46,016 nucleotides of DNA from Candidatus Thorarchaeota archaeon SMTZ1-45 (GCA_001563335.1 LRSL01000061.1:1-46016); one strand, 5' to 3'. Shown: positions 22,174 to 30,943, counted from the stretch's first letter. Notes: a model not told the origin generated them from the sequence alone. Translations and numbers: made by a program.

Positions 22174-23532
22174 ATGGTAGGAAAAAAAACGCCCATAGGA
22201 CGTGATAGTGTGAGTGAACAGAAATCGAAGATTCTAGAGAGAGTAAAGAAAGAAGAGATCAGCTTCATTGACCTAATGTTTTCAGATCTATCTGGTCAAC
22301 TGAAATGCGTGACCATTTCGCCAAGAGAATTGGAAAATTGCTTAGAAGATGGCAAATGGTTTGACGGATCGTCTGTAGAGGGGTTCACCAGAATCCATGA
22401 GAGCGACATGTTGTTGATTCCTGATTCAACGACCTATATCATGTTGCCTTGGCCGCGACATGGAAAAAACGCAGCGAGAATCATTTGTGATGTCTTTGAA
22501 CCTAATAAAATACCATATGAGGGTGCTCCTCGAAACATTTTGCGACGTATTTCTGAAACGAGTGAAGCAAAGGGATGGTTTTACAAGGTTGGACCTGAAA
22601 TCGAGTTCTTCCTTTTTGGATCAAAAGAAGAAGGGGATTATTATGATAGGGCGAGCTACTTCGATTTCTCACCAAGAGACCTAGGTATCGATATTCGGGC
22701 AGTCATCGTTTCTACGTTGGAAGGTCTGGGTATTCAAGTAGGAATGACACATCATGAGTGTGGACCCAGCCAACATGAGATTGATATTGAATACAGTAAT
22801 GTCTTGACTAGTGCAGATAACATCATGGTTGCAAAGCAGGCGATTAAGACAGTCGCTAGTAACATAGACCTTTATGCCTCTTTCATGCCAAAGCCCAGAA
22901 CCGGTGTGGCAGGTAGTGGAATGCATACACATCAATCCATATTTAACAACAATAGAAAGAACCTCTTTCATGACGATGATGATCCATATCAACTCTCCAC
23001 TCTAGCATACCATTTCATGGGCGGTCAGCTCGAGTATATCAGAGAGATGTCTGCCATCCTCTGCCCAACAGTCAATAGCTATAAACGGTTAGGTGGGTTT
23101 GAGGCACCGGTCTATATTTGTTGGGGACAACGAAATCGGTCAGCCTTAATCCGAGTCCCAAGGTACGGTAAGAATCGACAAGAATCTGCAAGACTGGAAC
23201 TTCGATGTCCAGATCCAAGCTGCAATCCTTACATTACATTTGCAGTTATGCTGGCAGCAGGAATGAAAGGTATAGATAAAAAGATAGAACCTCCAGAACC
23301 AGTAGAAGAAGATGTCTTTGACTTCGATGATGCTAAACTTGCGCAGTTTTATATAAAATCCATGCCCTCCGATCTTGGTGAAGCCCTTGATGAGTTTGAG
23401 CAGAGTAAGTTCATCAAGGACTGCTTAGGGGAGCAGGCTTTTAACAAGTATTTAGGGCTTAAACGAGCAGAATGGTCGGAGTTCAAGCGGAGTGTGACTG
23501 ACTGGGAAAGAATGTACTATATAGACTTGTGA
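22174..23532 (+). CDS. glnA: Glutamine synthetase, type I
   Basis: A 452-residue GSI enzyme that makes glutamine from glutamate, ammonia and ATP; a dodecamer in the cytoplasm. Seen: the latch DGKWFDGSSVEGF, the metal-site PEIEFFLFG, HHECGPSQHEIDIEY (Glu ligands), GSGMHTHQSIF (His), NSYKRLGGFEAPVYICWGQRNRSALIR (glutamate flap and ATP site) and ARLELRCPDPSCNPY. The C-terminal NLYDL adenylylation site is absent, so it should be a GSI-alpha type not controlled by adenylylation. GTG at 22210 is a possible shorter start. Expected to be expressed strongly; TATA-like 'cttaaagta' lies about 40 bases upstream. Confidence 0.96.
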   Translation: MVGKKTPIGRDSVSEQKSKILERVKKEEISFIDLMFSDLSGQLKCVTISPRELENCLEDGKWFDGSSVEGFTRIHESDMLLIPDSTTYIMLPWPRHGKNAARIICDVFEPNKIPYEGAPRNILRRISETSEAKGWFYKVGPEIEFFLFGSKEEGDYYDRASYFDFSPRDLGIDIRAVIVSTLEGLGIQVGMTHHECGPSQHEIDIEYSNVLTSADNIMVAKQAIKTVASNIDLYASFMPKPRTGVAGSGMHTHQSIFNNNRKNLFHDDDDPYQLSTLAYHFMGGQLEYIREMSAILCPTVNSYKRLGGFEAPVYICWGQRNRSALIRVPRYGKNRQESARLELRCPDPSCNPYITFAVMLAAGMKGIDKKIEPPEPVEEDVFDFDDAKLAQFYIKSMPSDLGEALDEFEQSKFIKDCLGEQAFNKYLGLKRAEWSEFKRSVTDWERMYYIDL

Positions 23533-23619
23533 ATAAATATGAAGAACACATTCTTAATGAACTTTGATAGCTGCTTTGAGATTGTCATTGAGGGGGAGAT
23601 ATCCAGACAAGATTACCTA

Positions 23620-24567
23620 TCAATCCAAATTCGTCATGAACTCCTCAACAGCACGAATGTAAAGATCCGGATTATGACTGTGAATCACATGATCAGAGTC
23701 AATCCGTTTGAATAACATTTCTGGTGCAAGTTCTCTTGCCAATGCAGCATCATTATCATCCATAGCACCAACTAGCCCATAATCTGGATGACGTAACCAG
23801 TTTGCATGGAGAAGTATCATTGGACACTCAGCCTGTTTCAATGCATCGGCATGATTTAGCCCCTCGTATATCCGACCATCAACCCAAGCTTGTGAGAAGT
23901 CTGCATCGAAATCGACTAGTACTTCAACTATCTTTCTAAAACTACCAGGCAACGAGGGTTTACCCCGAAGCTTCTGGGACACTCGAATCAGAAATGAGAT
24001 GAAGTAAGTAGCAGAACGAGGAACCGAACGAATTTTTCCATTTGGTAGGGGTCGCTTAATCTTCATGAACATTCTCGCAAGTCCAGAGATGCTTCGAGAT
24101 TCATGTAGTTCCTTGCTCATCTCTACTGTGACTTGTAGAACATAATAGACATAGCTATCCTCCTTAATTCTTGGCCAGTCCGCTGAGAACAATGGGGGAT
24201 CTTCCATTATGATGCCTTTAACTAGACCAGGTCTGTTTGCTGCTAACCAGAGGGCAATGAGTCCTCCCGAAGAATTACCAGAGATGATCGTAGGTTCTTT
24301 TACAACAGATTGTAGAAATGCAGTCATATCTCTACCAATTGAGGTGAATGAGTAATCACCAGTAGCCCAGTCAGATTTTCCATGTCCTCGAACATCGATA
24401 GCATAGACATGAAATTTCTCAGAGAGCAGAGGAAGGACCTTTCTGTAATTTGTCCAGTCAGCTCCTTGACCTGGAATAAGAACAAGCGAAGGACTATTAT
24501 TTGGTCCAGCAACATAGTTGATCTCTAGCTCACCAGTGTTGAACCGTTTCTCTTCAAAAGCGTCCAT
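23620..24567 (-). CDS. Alpha/beta-hydrolase fold protein
   Basis: A 315-residue alpha/beta hydrolase. VLIPGQGADWTNY gives the oxyanion-hole region, VYAIDVRGHGKSDWA is the strand-4 motif, GNSSGGLIALWLA (Ser98) is the nucleophile elbow and IDSDHVIHSHNPDLY near 295 supplies the catalytic His. The acid is probably the Asp near LLHANWLRHPDYG or slightly before. It could be an esterase or a C-C or epoxide hydrolase. Divergent from a GbsR/MarR-like regulator with an operator-like palindrome between. ATG 24567 lies 27 bases from a TATA box, so the message is probably leaderless. Confidence 0.88.
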   Translation of the reverse strand: MDAFEEKRFNTGELEINYVAGPNNSPSLVLIPGQGADWTNYRKVLPLLSEKFHVYAIDVRGHGKSDWATGDYSFTSIGRDMTAFLQSVVKEPTIISGNSSGGLIALWLAANRPGLVKGIIMEDPPLFSADWPRIKEDSYVYYVLQVTVEMSKELHESRSISGLARMFMKIKRPLPNGKIRSVPRSATYFISFLIRVSQKLRGKPSLPGSFRKIVEVLVDFDADFSQAWVDGRIYEGLNHADALKQAECPMILLHANWLRHPDYGLVGAMDDNDAALARELAPEMLFKRIDSDHVIHSHNPDLYIRAVEEFMTNLD

Positions 24568-24589
24568 GGTTAGGATACAGACCCGAATG

Positions 24590-24615
24590 TTTATAAATTT
24601 GCATTACTATGCAAA
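24590..24615. promoter_or_regulatory. Shared promoter/operator of the hydrolase and GbsR/MarR-like genes
   Basis: TTTATAAA (24590-24597) is the hydrolase TATA box, 27 bases from its ATG. Directly beside it TTTGCAT-TACT-ATGCAAA (24598-24615) is a perfect 7-4-7 inverted repeat, followed by a second 'atatgcaaaatatg' half-site. Binding of the divergent regulator here would block the hydrolase promoter. Confidence 0.65.
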
Positions 24616-24650
24616 ATATGCAAAATATGAGATTTTTGAGAGAGTAAAAA

Positions 24651-25190
24651 ATGGCTGACGAAAAGTTCACCCGAATCAGAACATCCTTCATTCAGACTCT
24701 TGAGGAAATGGTGAAGTTTCGTGGTAACGACCCAATGATTGCGAGAATATACGCCATGATAGTCCTTTCACCAGAACCTCTGACTCAGGAACAGATAGCG
24801 AATACCACAGGTTACTCAAGGAGTCAGATATCACGTTATCTCGCAAATTTAGAACAGCGTCAAATGATCACGAAGGATTCTATGCCAGGTTCCAGGACCC
24901 AGCTCTATGGTGGAGAAACAATCCCTTTTCTCGATGGTTTCAGATCTGGAATGGAGGTTGCTGAGAGATTCATCAATAGCAGATTGGATGTGATGAATCA
25001 TATTCTATCAGCATGGCAAACACTCCCCAAGGATATCAAGGATAGTGCTGAAGGAAAGAAGCTGAAAGAAGTAGTCACTGTCTTTTCTGCATGGTTTGGT
25101 AGCTATCTTGATCTCCTATCCGAGTTCAATCAACGATTCAACGAGAGATTGAAGGAGAAAGAGAAAGACCTGCTACTTATCAAATTCTGA
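24651..25190 (+). CDS. GbsR/MarR-like winged-helix regulator
   Basis: A 179-residue protein. The winged helix lies at about residues 30-80 (ARIYAMIVLSPEPLTQEQIA; TGYSRSQISRYLANLEQRQM), a pattern of the GbsR/MarR group. A C-terminal helical dimerisation region (ERFINSRLDVMNHILSAWQT and a charged final helix) follows. It is divergent from the alpha/beta hydrolase and probably represses it through the palindrome at 24598. Ligand unknown. Confidence 0.85.
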   Translation: MADEKFTRIRTSFIQTLEEMVKFRGNDPMIARIYAMIVLSPEPLTQEQIANTTGYSRSQISRYLANLEQRQMITKDSMPGSRTQLYGGETIPFLDGFRSGMEVAERFINSRLDVMNHILSAWQTLPKDIKDSAEGKKLKEVVTVFSAWFGSYLDLLSEFNQRFNERLKEKEKDLLLIKF

Positions 25191-25269
25191 TCTTTTTTTC
25201 TAAAAGGCATTTGGTTGATTTTCTATAGAGGAAATTCAAGCCACAGGAGCTATACGACCTGATAATATC

Positions 25270-25473
25270 CTAGGGAGGTTTTTCGTCTGCCATCACTTTT
25301 GAGGCTGGTTTCCCCCCAATTCCCCAATGAGTCTTTGGAATCTCATAAACAACAACTTCCACAGCTCGTTCTGGAATTCCTAACTCAACAAATACCTTCG
25401 TGATACCTGAGATGATCTGTTCCACGGCTTCTTTTGATGTGCCTTTCCACATCTTAACATCAACAATTGGCAT
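25270..25473 (-). CDS. 4-oxalocrotonate tautomerase-family protein
   Basis: A 67-residue single-domain tautomerase. After removal of Met the N-terminal Pro (MPIVDVKMWKG) acts as the general base; the beta-alpha-beta pattern (TSKEAVEQIISGITKVFVEL) and VVVYEIPKTHWGIGG are typical, with the usual Arg replaced by Lys/His here. Such enzymes tautomerise keto-enol acids of aromatic catabolism or have promiscuous activity, as homohexamers. Single gene; it converges with the GbsR-like gene. Confidence 0.9.
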   Translation of the reverse strand: MPIVDVKMWKGTSKEAVEQIISGITKVFVELGIPERAVEVVVYEIPKTHWGIGGKPASKVMADEKPP

Positions 25474-25569
25474 GAGTTATCCTTCAGTACTCGATATTAA
25501 ACAATTCTGATTTCTGGTTTTGCTTTCTTCTATCTCTTTCATGAGTGATATAGACACTGTGGTTATTCG

Positions 25570-25676
25570 AATTCGATGTAGCACCAGTCGAGAGGTGGAT
25601 GCAGCCTTCATTTGATGTTCATTCCAAAAAGACCTGTGAAGCATTCATTGCAGCAGAATTCTTTGAGGGAGTATGA
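25570..25676 (+). pseudogene. Decayed 3' end of a class II aldolase gene
   Basis: Translating 25589-25612 gives R-E-V-D-A-A-F-I, then an in-frame stop; after one base shift C-S-F and K-T-C-E-A-F-I-A-A-E-F-F-E-G-V-stop. These align with RDMEEAFTCTFVLEKTCKAF and IEAEFLGGA of the intact aldolase at 19955-20620. The fragment keeps the parent orientation and has both a stop and a frameshift. It sits 78 bases before a serine hydrolase gene. Nothing else recognisable lies in the gap 25474-25754. Confidence 0.78.
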
Positions 25677-25754
25677 GAACAAGTAAGTAGCTACTCAATA
25701 GATACAATATATCTGTACTTTTGCTTCTAAAATGCAAATATCTTTGGAAGCTGA

Positions 25755-27074
25755 GTGGAATCATTGAATCCTAAATCAAGGGTATTCATTTGTGTTTTAA
25801 CGCTAGGGTTGGTTCTATCTCCTATATTCGATTCCCCTGTTTCAACTACGCTCTTTGAACAAGATGATAATGACTATTGGCCAGATGATTCTTGGAGGGT
25901 GTCCAGTTTGCAAGAACAAGACATGAATGTCCAGAGAATTGAGAGTCTAGTGTCGCGAATTGAGGACGGGTCAGCCGTATATTCACTTCTTATCATCAGG
26001 AATGGATACATCGTCTATGAGAATTACAGACAGGGGAAGAATGAAAATTCACTCATGCACATTTTCTCTTGTACTAAGAGCTTCACATCTGCCCTTATTG
26101 GGATAGCAATTCGAGAGGGCTACATTGGCTCTATAGATGATGCAATTCTCCCATATTTCTCCAATTGGACGATTGAGAATGTTGATGAAAGAAAAGAGAG
26201 TCTCACAATTAGACACTTTCTGACAATGACGACAGGGTTGGATTGGAATGAACACAACATTTCATACACCAGTCCTGAGAACATGGTCAATAAGATGCTA
26301 GCAAGTTCGAATCCTGCAAAATATGTACTAGACTTGAGGATGGTTCTAGAACCCGGCGAGGTACACGTCTATTCTACGGGAGCCAGTCAAGTATTATCTG
26401 CACTCATCAGAGAAGTGACTGGAATGAGACCTCAGTCCTTTGCACAAGAGTATCTATTTGAACCCCTCTCCATCTCTGACTATGATTGGGCTTTAGCTGG
26501 TATGGACACGAATGTTGGAGGGTCCCAGTTATATCTCAGATCTGGGGACATGGCACGATTTGGCTATCTGTACCTTAGGAATGGCTCGTGGAATAATGAA
26601 CAGATTATTCCTGTTGCATATGTTCATGACTCCAAATCAGCAGAAGTTTCCACAAATTGGGCTCTTGATTATGGACTACATTGGTGGGTCAATGAAGCTC
26701 GCGAGTACTTCTGTGCGTTAGGTTCACAAGGTCAAGGGATATTTATCGACCTAGCATTCAATCTCCTGATGATTATTACTGGTGGGTCAGATTCTATCCC
26801 AATGGAGTCTTATTTTGAAGGCTATGTACGAAGAGCAGCCATTGAAGGGTACAGCGAGGATGAAGGTGAAGAAACAGAAACCTCCGGATTCGATATTAGA
26901 GTAGTAATGCTCTCCATTATTATCGCAACCGGTGGTTTCTCGATCTTGCTTATTATAATCTACCCGAACATTACTAAGAAATTCTCTAGCCCAGGCCAAA
27001 TGATGCATGGATTTCTATTGAAGAAACTTCATCACAACTCAAACTCCAATTATCAAACCATTGCTTCATTTTAG
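25755..27074 (+). CDS. Membrane-anchored serine hydrolase (class C beta-lactamase/PBP-like)
   Basis: A 439-residue protein. An N-terminal signal/anchor (FICVLTLGLVLSPIF) leads to the serine beta-lactamase-like domain: MHIFSCTKSF (S105-x-x-K108 nucleophile), MTTGLDWNE, then VYSTGASQ (Y205-S206, the YxN-type motif with Thr in place of Asn) and a LGSQGQG motif near 350 that replaces HxG. A C-terminal helix at about 382-403 tethers it outside the cell, unless removed. Family members hydrolyse esters, amides or D-amino-acid peptides. Starts with GTG 25755; TTG 25764 is an alternative. A decayed aldolase end lies just upstream. Confidence 0.85.
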   Translation: MESLNPKSRVFICVLTLGLVLSPIFDSPVSTTLFEQDDNDYWPDDSWRVSSLQEQDMNVQRIESLVSRIEDGSAVYSLLIIRNGYIVYENYRQGKNENSLMHIFSCTKSFTSALIGIAIREGYIGSIDDAILPYFSNWTIENVDERKESLTIRHFLTMTTGLDWNEHNISYTSPENMVNKMLASSNPAKYVLDLRMVLEPGEVHVYSTGASQVLSALIREVTGMRPQSFAQEYLFEPLSISDYDWALAGMDTNVGGSQLYLRSGDMARFGYLYLRNGSWNNEQIIPVAYVHDSKSAEVSTNWALDYGLHWWVNEAREYFCALGSQGQGIFIDLAFNLLMIITGGSDSIPMESYFEGYVRRAAIEGYSEDEGEETETSGFDIRVVMLSIIIATGGFSILLIIIYPNITKKFSSPGQMMHGFLLKKLHHNSNSNYQTIASF

Positions 27075-27106
27075 AGAAACAATCCTGATACCATGAATCA
27101 GATGTC

Positions 27107-27439
27107 CTACTCTTGAAGCAGTCTGTCAGGGATGTCCGCCAGGAGACTTTTCAGTTTGAAGATGTACTTTCTGAAGATTTCCGCTCCTGACTGAGTAATC
27201 TCGACAACCACCAGAGGTCTCCATGATAATATCCTACGACTACGAATAAGACTGGACTCCTCAAGCTTACGAATGTGATGATCAAGATTCCCAGGTGTTA
27301 GACCTAGAAGCTGCTTCAATTCAATGAAACCAACCCGTCGCTTCATGAAGAGAAGATACATGATTGAAAAGCGCGGCTGTGACTGAAAGACCCTTTCCTC
27401 TTCACTCAGGGTCAAAGAGTCACTCACAGATAACACCAC
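27107..27439 (-). CDS. Winged-helix transcriptional regulator
   Basis: A 110-residue protein, one winged-helix domain: FSIMYLLFMKRRVGFIELKQ, recognition part LTPGNLDHHIRKLEESSLIR and a wing RRILSWRPLVVVEITQSG, then a C-terminal dimerisation helix. This is the 'HTH_34'-like type seen beside ABC exporters. It lies 12 bases after a membrane protein gene on the same strand and is divergent, as a unit, from the ABC-2 transporter. Probably represses that transporter through the inverted repeat at 28132. Confidence 0.85.
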   Translation of the reverse strand: MVLSVSDSLTLSEEERVFQSQPRFSIMYLLFMKRRVGFIELKQLLGLTPGNLDHHIRKLEESSLIRSRRILSWRPLVVVEITQSGAEIFRKYIFKLKSLLADIPDRLLQE

Positions 27440-27451
27440 ACTAATTTGGAA

Positions 27452-28096
27452 CTACGTAGAAGACTGCAACATATGAGCAGCCGTCCGGTTCATTGCAATC
27501 CCTGCAACGATGAAACAGATGGAGAAGACAATCAATGTGAGATATCCAAGAAGCATTATGTCCGAAATGAGTAGAAGCGGAAACGAAATTAGACAAAGAG
27601 AAATTCCTAGATAGAAGAGGACACTGACTTTTCCATGTGAACCAACTGCTCTGAGAATTGCAAATGTAATCAAACATGATGCGCCAGCAGCCCAGAGAAG
27701 AGAGATTAGGCGTAGTGACTCAGGAAGCAGTCCAGTCAAAGTAAACGCAAGAAACCACACAATTCCAATCAAAGCCCCATGTTTGGCATCTGTGGTTTCT
27801 TCCTTAGATTTACTTTCTACTGTCTTCCAAGATTCAAAGAAGGAATATGCTATAAAACCAAAACACAGAAGCAAGGTCATCACATTTGCGAAAATAGAGA
27901 TGAGTTCTGTATCGAGTCCGATTATGCCAGCGACAAGGACTGCGTTCATACTGACTACAACGCCAAGGGGGAGCACAATTCCTAGAAATATCAGTACTCG
28001 ACCCCAAATCTTTCTGAAGAGATACTCTTCATATCGTTCAACAACGCTCAGAGCTTGTAGTACCTTATCAAATTCCTCCATAAGAGATCCCACCAT
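27452..28096 (-). CDS. Six-helix membrane protein co-transcribed with the HTH regulator
   Basis: A 214-residue protein with an N-terminal cytoplasmic helix (EEFDKVLQALSVVERYEEYL) and about six transmembrane helices. I do not recognise the family. In archaea such proteins often sit next to HTH_34 regulators and ABC-2 exporters and may act as a sensor or partner. ATG 28096 is the longest start; ATG 28081 has a GGTGGGATC ribosome-binding site just upstream and is as likely. Operon with 27107-27439. Confidence 0.75.
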   Translation of the reverse strand: MVGSLMEEFDKVLQALSVVERYEEYLFRKIWGRVLIFLGIVLPLGVVVSMNAVLVAGIIGLDTELISIFANVMTLLLCFGFIAYSFFESWKTVESKSKEETTDAKHGALIGIVWFLAFTLTGLLPESLRLISLLWAAGASCLITFAILRAVGSHGKVSVLFYLGISLCLISFPLLLISDIMLLGYLTLIVFSICFIVAGIAMNRTAAHMLQSST

Positions 28097-28131
28097 TCTA
28101 TGGAGTATGAGCAGACATTAAATGATAGTCT

Positions 28132-28148
28132 GTTCTGCAATACAGAAC
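28132..28148. promoter_or_regulatory. Inverted repeat between HTH/membrane operon and ABC exporter
   Basis: GTTCTG-CAATA-CAGAAC is a perfect 6-5-6 repeat in the 92-base divergent spacer, about 40 bases before the ABC ATG. Candidate operator for the HTH protein at 27107. Confidence 0.55.
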
Positions 28149-28188
28149 TCATCCACTCCTTAAGTAGAATTGTATCTTTACTATACAC

Positions 28189-29139
28189 ATGAAAACTACT
28201 ACGATTGTATTGGAAGCTCGAGAAATATCGAAGAGCTATAATGGGAATAAAGTGCTAGACAACCTTAGCTTAGATATCAGATCATCTGACTTCTTTGTTT
28301 TGATGGGACCTAATGGCTCGGGAAAGAGTACTCTCCTGTCCATCTTGGCAGGAACAAACTCGTTTGATAGTGGGAGTATCAGGATTCTTGGACACGATAT
28401 TTGTAATAGTAGTCTGGAAGCGAGAAAGCACATCGGGTATGTTCCTCAGGAGAATTTCTGTTCAGACTTTCTTACTGGTAGGGAGAACCTTCAGTACTTC
28501 GCGGATCTGCTTGGACTCTCCAAGGCGCAAGCGAGAGAGGAGATTGAGCTGCTTGTACAGATGATGGATCTAGAGGAGGCTATAGACAGGCGTGTTGCAG
28601 AATATAGTGGAGGGATGAAGAAGAAACTAGAGGTCGCAACAGCGTTGTTGGGTGAGCCAGAAATCCTCTTCCTTGACGAACCGACGACAGGTCTCGATCC
28701 AACTGTGAGAAAGGACTTTCTCACTCTTCTTCGAGAGATTAACGAACAGGGGACTGCAGTCCTCCTTGTCACACACATCGGTGAAGACGCAGAGATGGCT
28801 TCTCGTGTTGGTTTCATGATTCAAGGCGAGATCGTCGCGGAGGGTGAACCTGATGAATTAAAGGAGATGAGTGGACTGAAAGGCTCGATCATCGTGGATG
28901 CGGCTCCAAGATCTGACGAACTCATGTTGCTCCTAGCAAGTCTCAGTGATGATTGTATGGTCATTGAAAGGGAGGAGTTGCTAGAGCTCATTTGTAAAGA
29001 CACAAAGAGAATGATTCCAAAGATTGTGGACATGCTCTACAAGTCCGGCTTTCACATGCACCGAGTTGATACAAGACCACCAAGTCTTGAAGATGTCTTC
29101 TACACGTTAACTGAATGTCCCATCCGAGGTGAGGTGTGA
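28189..29139 (+). CDS. ABC-2-type exporter, ATP-binding subunit
   Basis: A 316-residue ATPase: Walker A GPNGSGKS (40-47), Q-loop YVPQE, signature YSGGMKKKLE near 142, Walker B LFLDEPTTGLDP near 161 and H-loop VTHIGED. An extra C-terminal 90 residues (from SIIVDAAPRSDE) form the regulatory tail of the DrrA/CcmA type. Works with the overlapping permease (ATGA overlap) to export a lipid, drug or polymer using ATP. Divergent from an HTH regulator operon. Confidence 0.95.
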   Translation: MKTTTIVLEAREISKSYNGNKVLDNLSLDIRSSDFFVLMGPNGSGKSTLLSILAGTNSFDSGSIRILGHDICNSSLEARKHIGYVPQENFCSDFLTGRENLQYFADLLGLSKAQAREEIELLVQMMDLEEAIDRRVAEYSGGMKKKLEVATALLGEPEILFLDEPTTGLDPTVRKDFLTLLREINEQGTAVLLVTHIGEDAEMASRVGFMIQGEIVAEGEPDELKEMSGLKGSIIVDAAPRSDELMLLLASLSDDCMVIEREELLELICKDTKRMIPKIVDMLYKSGFHMHRVDTRPPSLEDVFYTLTECPIRGEV

Positions 29140-29915
29140 TGAGTAGAGTAAGTCAAGTCCGTGCATCATTTGTACGTTCAATGAGAATCTTTCTCAGAGA
29201 CAAGGCCATTGTTGGGTCCTCAATCTTGGTTCCAGTGTTTTTCCTTGTTGTACTACCATTAGTGATCTTCCAGAATGTGCCCGTGGAATTCATGCCAGCT
29301 TTGAGAGGCTTTCTTGCGATTGCCATGGTGACACTTCTGATTATGACTGTAGCAATGAGTAACCTCCCAGGGTCTATAGCTGCAGATAGAGATCATGACC
29401 TATATTCCAAACTCTCCTCCATGCCAGTCAATCCTTTGTATGAATGCTTGGGAAGAATCGTGACTGTATTTGTCTTCTCAGCGATTGGTAGTCTTGCCAT
29501 CATAATGATTGGTTTGGCGCTTGGAGCTGAGCTGATTATCACATCCTTAGATTTGCCACTTGTTGTTGGGGCAGCCTCTGGCATCGTACTCTTTTCAGCT
29601 GGTCTTGGATTGATAATTGCAAGTGTGGTAAAAAGCGAGTCAGCGGCAGCTCATATTGGGGTAGCTATTGTCTTGGTCAACTACTTCATTGGTATAGCAT
29701 TCCCATATGGTGATTTGCCTGATTTACTCAAACCAATGGTGCATGTAAACCCAGTATGCATAGGCAATAATATGATTGCAGTTCGCACAGTGGGAGAGGA
29801 GTTCGTAGGATATAATCCATTCAACTTCATGGATATCACAGTAATGCTTGTCTTGACCATTCTCTTATTCACAATTGGATTGTACATTTATTCACGATAC
29901 TGCTGGAGGAGGTAG
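29136..29915 (+). CDS. ABC-2-type exporter, permease subunit
   Basis: A 259-residue membrane protein with six predicted helices, the ABC-2 permease type (DrrB/NatB-like): basic N-terminus RASFVRSMRIFLRDK, then AADRDHDLYSKLSSMPVNPL in the first cytoplasmic loop (a typical coupling segment) and five further helices. Overlaps the ATPase gene by four bases. Stop followed by a strong hairpin at 29926. Confidence 0.92.
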   Translation: MMSRVSQVRASFVRSMRIFLRDKAIVGSSILVPVFFLVVLPLVIFQNVPVEFMPALRGFLAIAMVTLLIMTVAMSNLPGSIAADRDHDLYSKLSSMPVNPLYECLGRIVTVFVFSAIGSLAIIMIGLALGAELIITSLDLPLVVGAASGIVLFSAGLGLIIASVVKSESAAAHIGVAIVLVNYFIGIAFPYGDLPDLLKPMVHVNPVCIGNNMIAVRTVGEEFVGYNPFNFMDITVMLVLTILLFTIGLYIYSRYCWRR

Positions 29916-29925
29916 ATTCGCTATT

Positions 29926-29960
29926 GAGAGAGGATCTTCCTCTCTCCCTCATTATTTCTT
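29926..29960 (+). terminator. Hairpin and pyrimidine tract after the ABC exporter
   Basis: GAGAGAGGA-TCT-TCCTCTCTC is a perfect 9-base stem with a 3-base loop, followed by 'cctcattatttctt'. It is the same kind of hairpin that ends the dispersed repeats, here without the rest of the element. Likely terminates the ABC operon message. Confidence 0.6.
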
Positions 29961-30053
29961 CGTTCTCATTCGTGCCAATAAGGGAGAGTTTCGATTTTAT
30001 TTACTCATCCTTTGAGCTTTTTTGGTAGCCCGTAGTCTTTGTCATAGTTTGCA

Positions 30054-30626
30054 CTATTGTATGACTTTCTGGGTCCTTCGCTTCTTGACCTCATCAACAC
30101 CTGCAGCACCAAGACCAACCAACATACAAATCCAGAAGACAGCCATGACAAGGAATACAAGACCTATCAGTTCACCAGCATAGAATGCATGCAGCACGAA
30201 CTGAGCAACTGGTGTATGCGGTTGTTCTATGTTACCATTGAAGTTCTGTCCAATGACCTCGATGGAATATTGCTCTCCTGGAGTTAAAGTATAGTCAATT
30301 GTTTCATGGTATGAGAGGGTTTCAACAAGAGTACCAGGACTGTTCAGGTAGACATCTAAATGGGCAAGATAGGCACCTTCACTATCATACAGCGTGACTG
30401 TGAAGTCAACCTCTTCTCCAACTATATCGAAAGTATGGTAGCCCGAAATGTAAATTGGGAGGTCTGAAGCTGCAGTAAAATCAGCTGTGCCTTCCTCTCC
30501 ACTGAGTATCAGTGTGTGTGTAAACCCAAGACGCATAACCTGGTCTACGCCATGATAGAACAAGACGAAAGAGCCCAGAATTATGAGAAAGACCACTAGG
30601 AAAACCCCTACCGTTCCGCGTTTCAT
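30054..30626 (-). CDS. Secreted/membrane beta-sandwich protein
   Basis: A 190-residue protein: N-terminal TM/signal helix (FLVVFLIILGSFVLFYHG), a beta-rich outside domain of about 110 residues (SGYHTFDIVGEEVDFTVTLY, TLSYHETIDYTLTPG), then a second TM helix near 150-175 and a basic tail. The outside domain reads like a GOLD/CUB-like sandwich but has no decisive motif. Topology N-in, domain out, C-in. Single gene; function unknown. Confidence 0.75.
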   Translation of the reverse strand: MKRGTVGVFLVVFLIILGSFVLFYHGVDQVMRLGFTHTLILSGEEGTADFTAASDLPIYISGYHTFDIVGEEVDFTVTLYDSEGAYLAHLDVYLNSPGTLVETLSYHETIDYTLTPGEQYSIEVIGQNFNGNIEQPHTPVAQFVLHAFYAGELIGLVFLVMAVFWICMLVGLGAAGVDEVKKRRTQKVIQ

Positions 30627-30758
30627 AGCCTTGGGGAAAAGATGGTTTCTTAAATTATTTATTGTTTAGATGAATTATTTGTAAGCAAATGCAATCTTTT
30701 ATCAAACAACTTGAATTAGGGAAAAGATAGAACTTTTAAGTTGTAACTCTTTCTTTAT

Positions 30759-30774
30759 GGAAAACTTCTTTTCC
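30759..30774. repeat. Short inverted repeat
   Basis: GGAAAA-CTTC-TTTTCC, a perfect 6-base stem in the 320-base gap between the beta-sandwich gene and the serine hydrolase. The same gap holds a TATA-like 'tttttaag'/'cttttaag' area and the amidohydrolase remnant; no other gene is visible. Confidence 0.35.
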
Positions 30775-30833
30775 GTGAAAATACTCCCAGGTAGCTGCTT
30801 GTAGTGGAAAAGACCTGATGCGTACTTTCTTAT

Positions 30834-30943
30834 GATAACCTCAGGTCTTCTTCATCAAAACCGTCGAGGGATTTTAGATCGCTCAAGACTAGTGAAGGCA
30901 TCAATCTCAGAGCTGCGTCCAAGTCATTCTTGAGCAAAACTTG
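30834..30943 (-). pseudogene. Decayed 3' part of an amidohydrolase gene
   Basis: The minus strand reads V-L-L-K-N-D-L-D-A-A-L-R-L-M-P-S-L-V-L-S, then DLKSLDGFDEEDLR. This aligns with VLGTDLGAAPRLMALLVLSD and LKSFDGFNEDDLR of the intact amidohydrolase at 32439-33476, about three quarters identical. The frame has no start, and upstream sequence is unrelated. It lies 5 bases from the end of the serine hydrolase gene, so this gene is bracketed by a full amidohydrolase and the remnant of a second. Confidence 0.8.

Noticed and set aside
25240..25275. Possible further repeat copy ('agctatacgacctgataatatc')
   Set aside because: Similarity limited to about ten scattered bases; no second box or hairpin.
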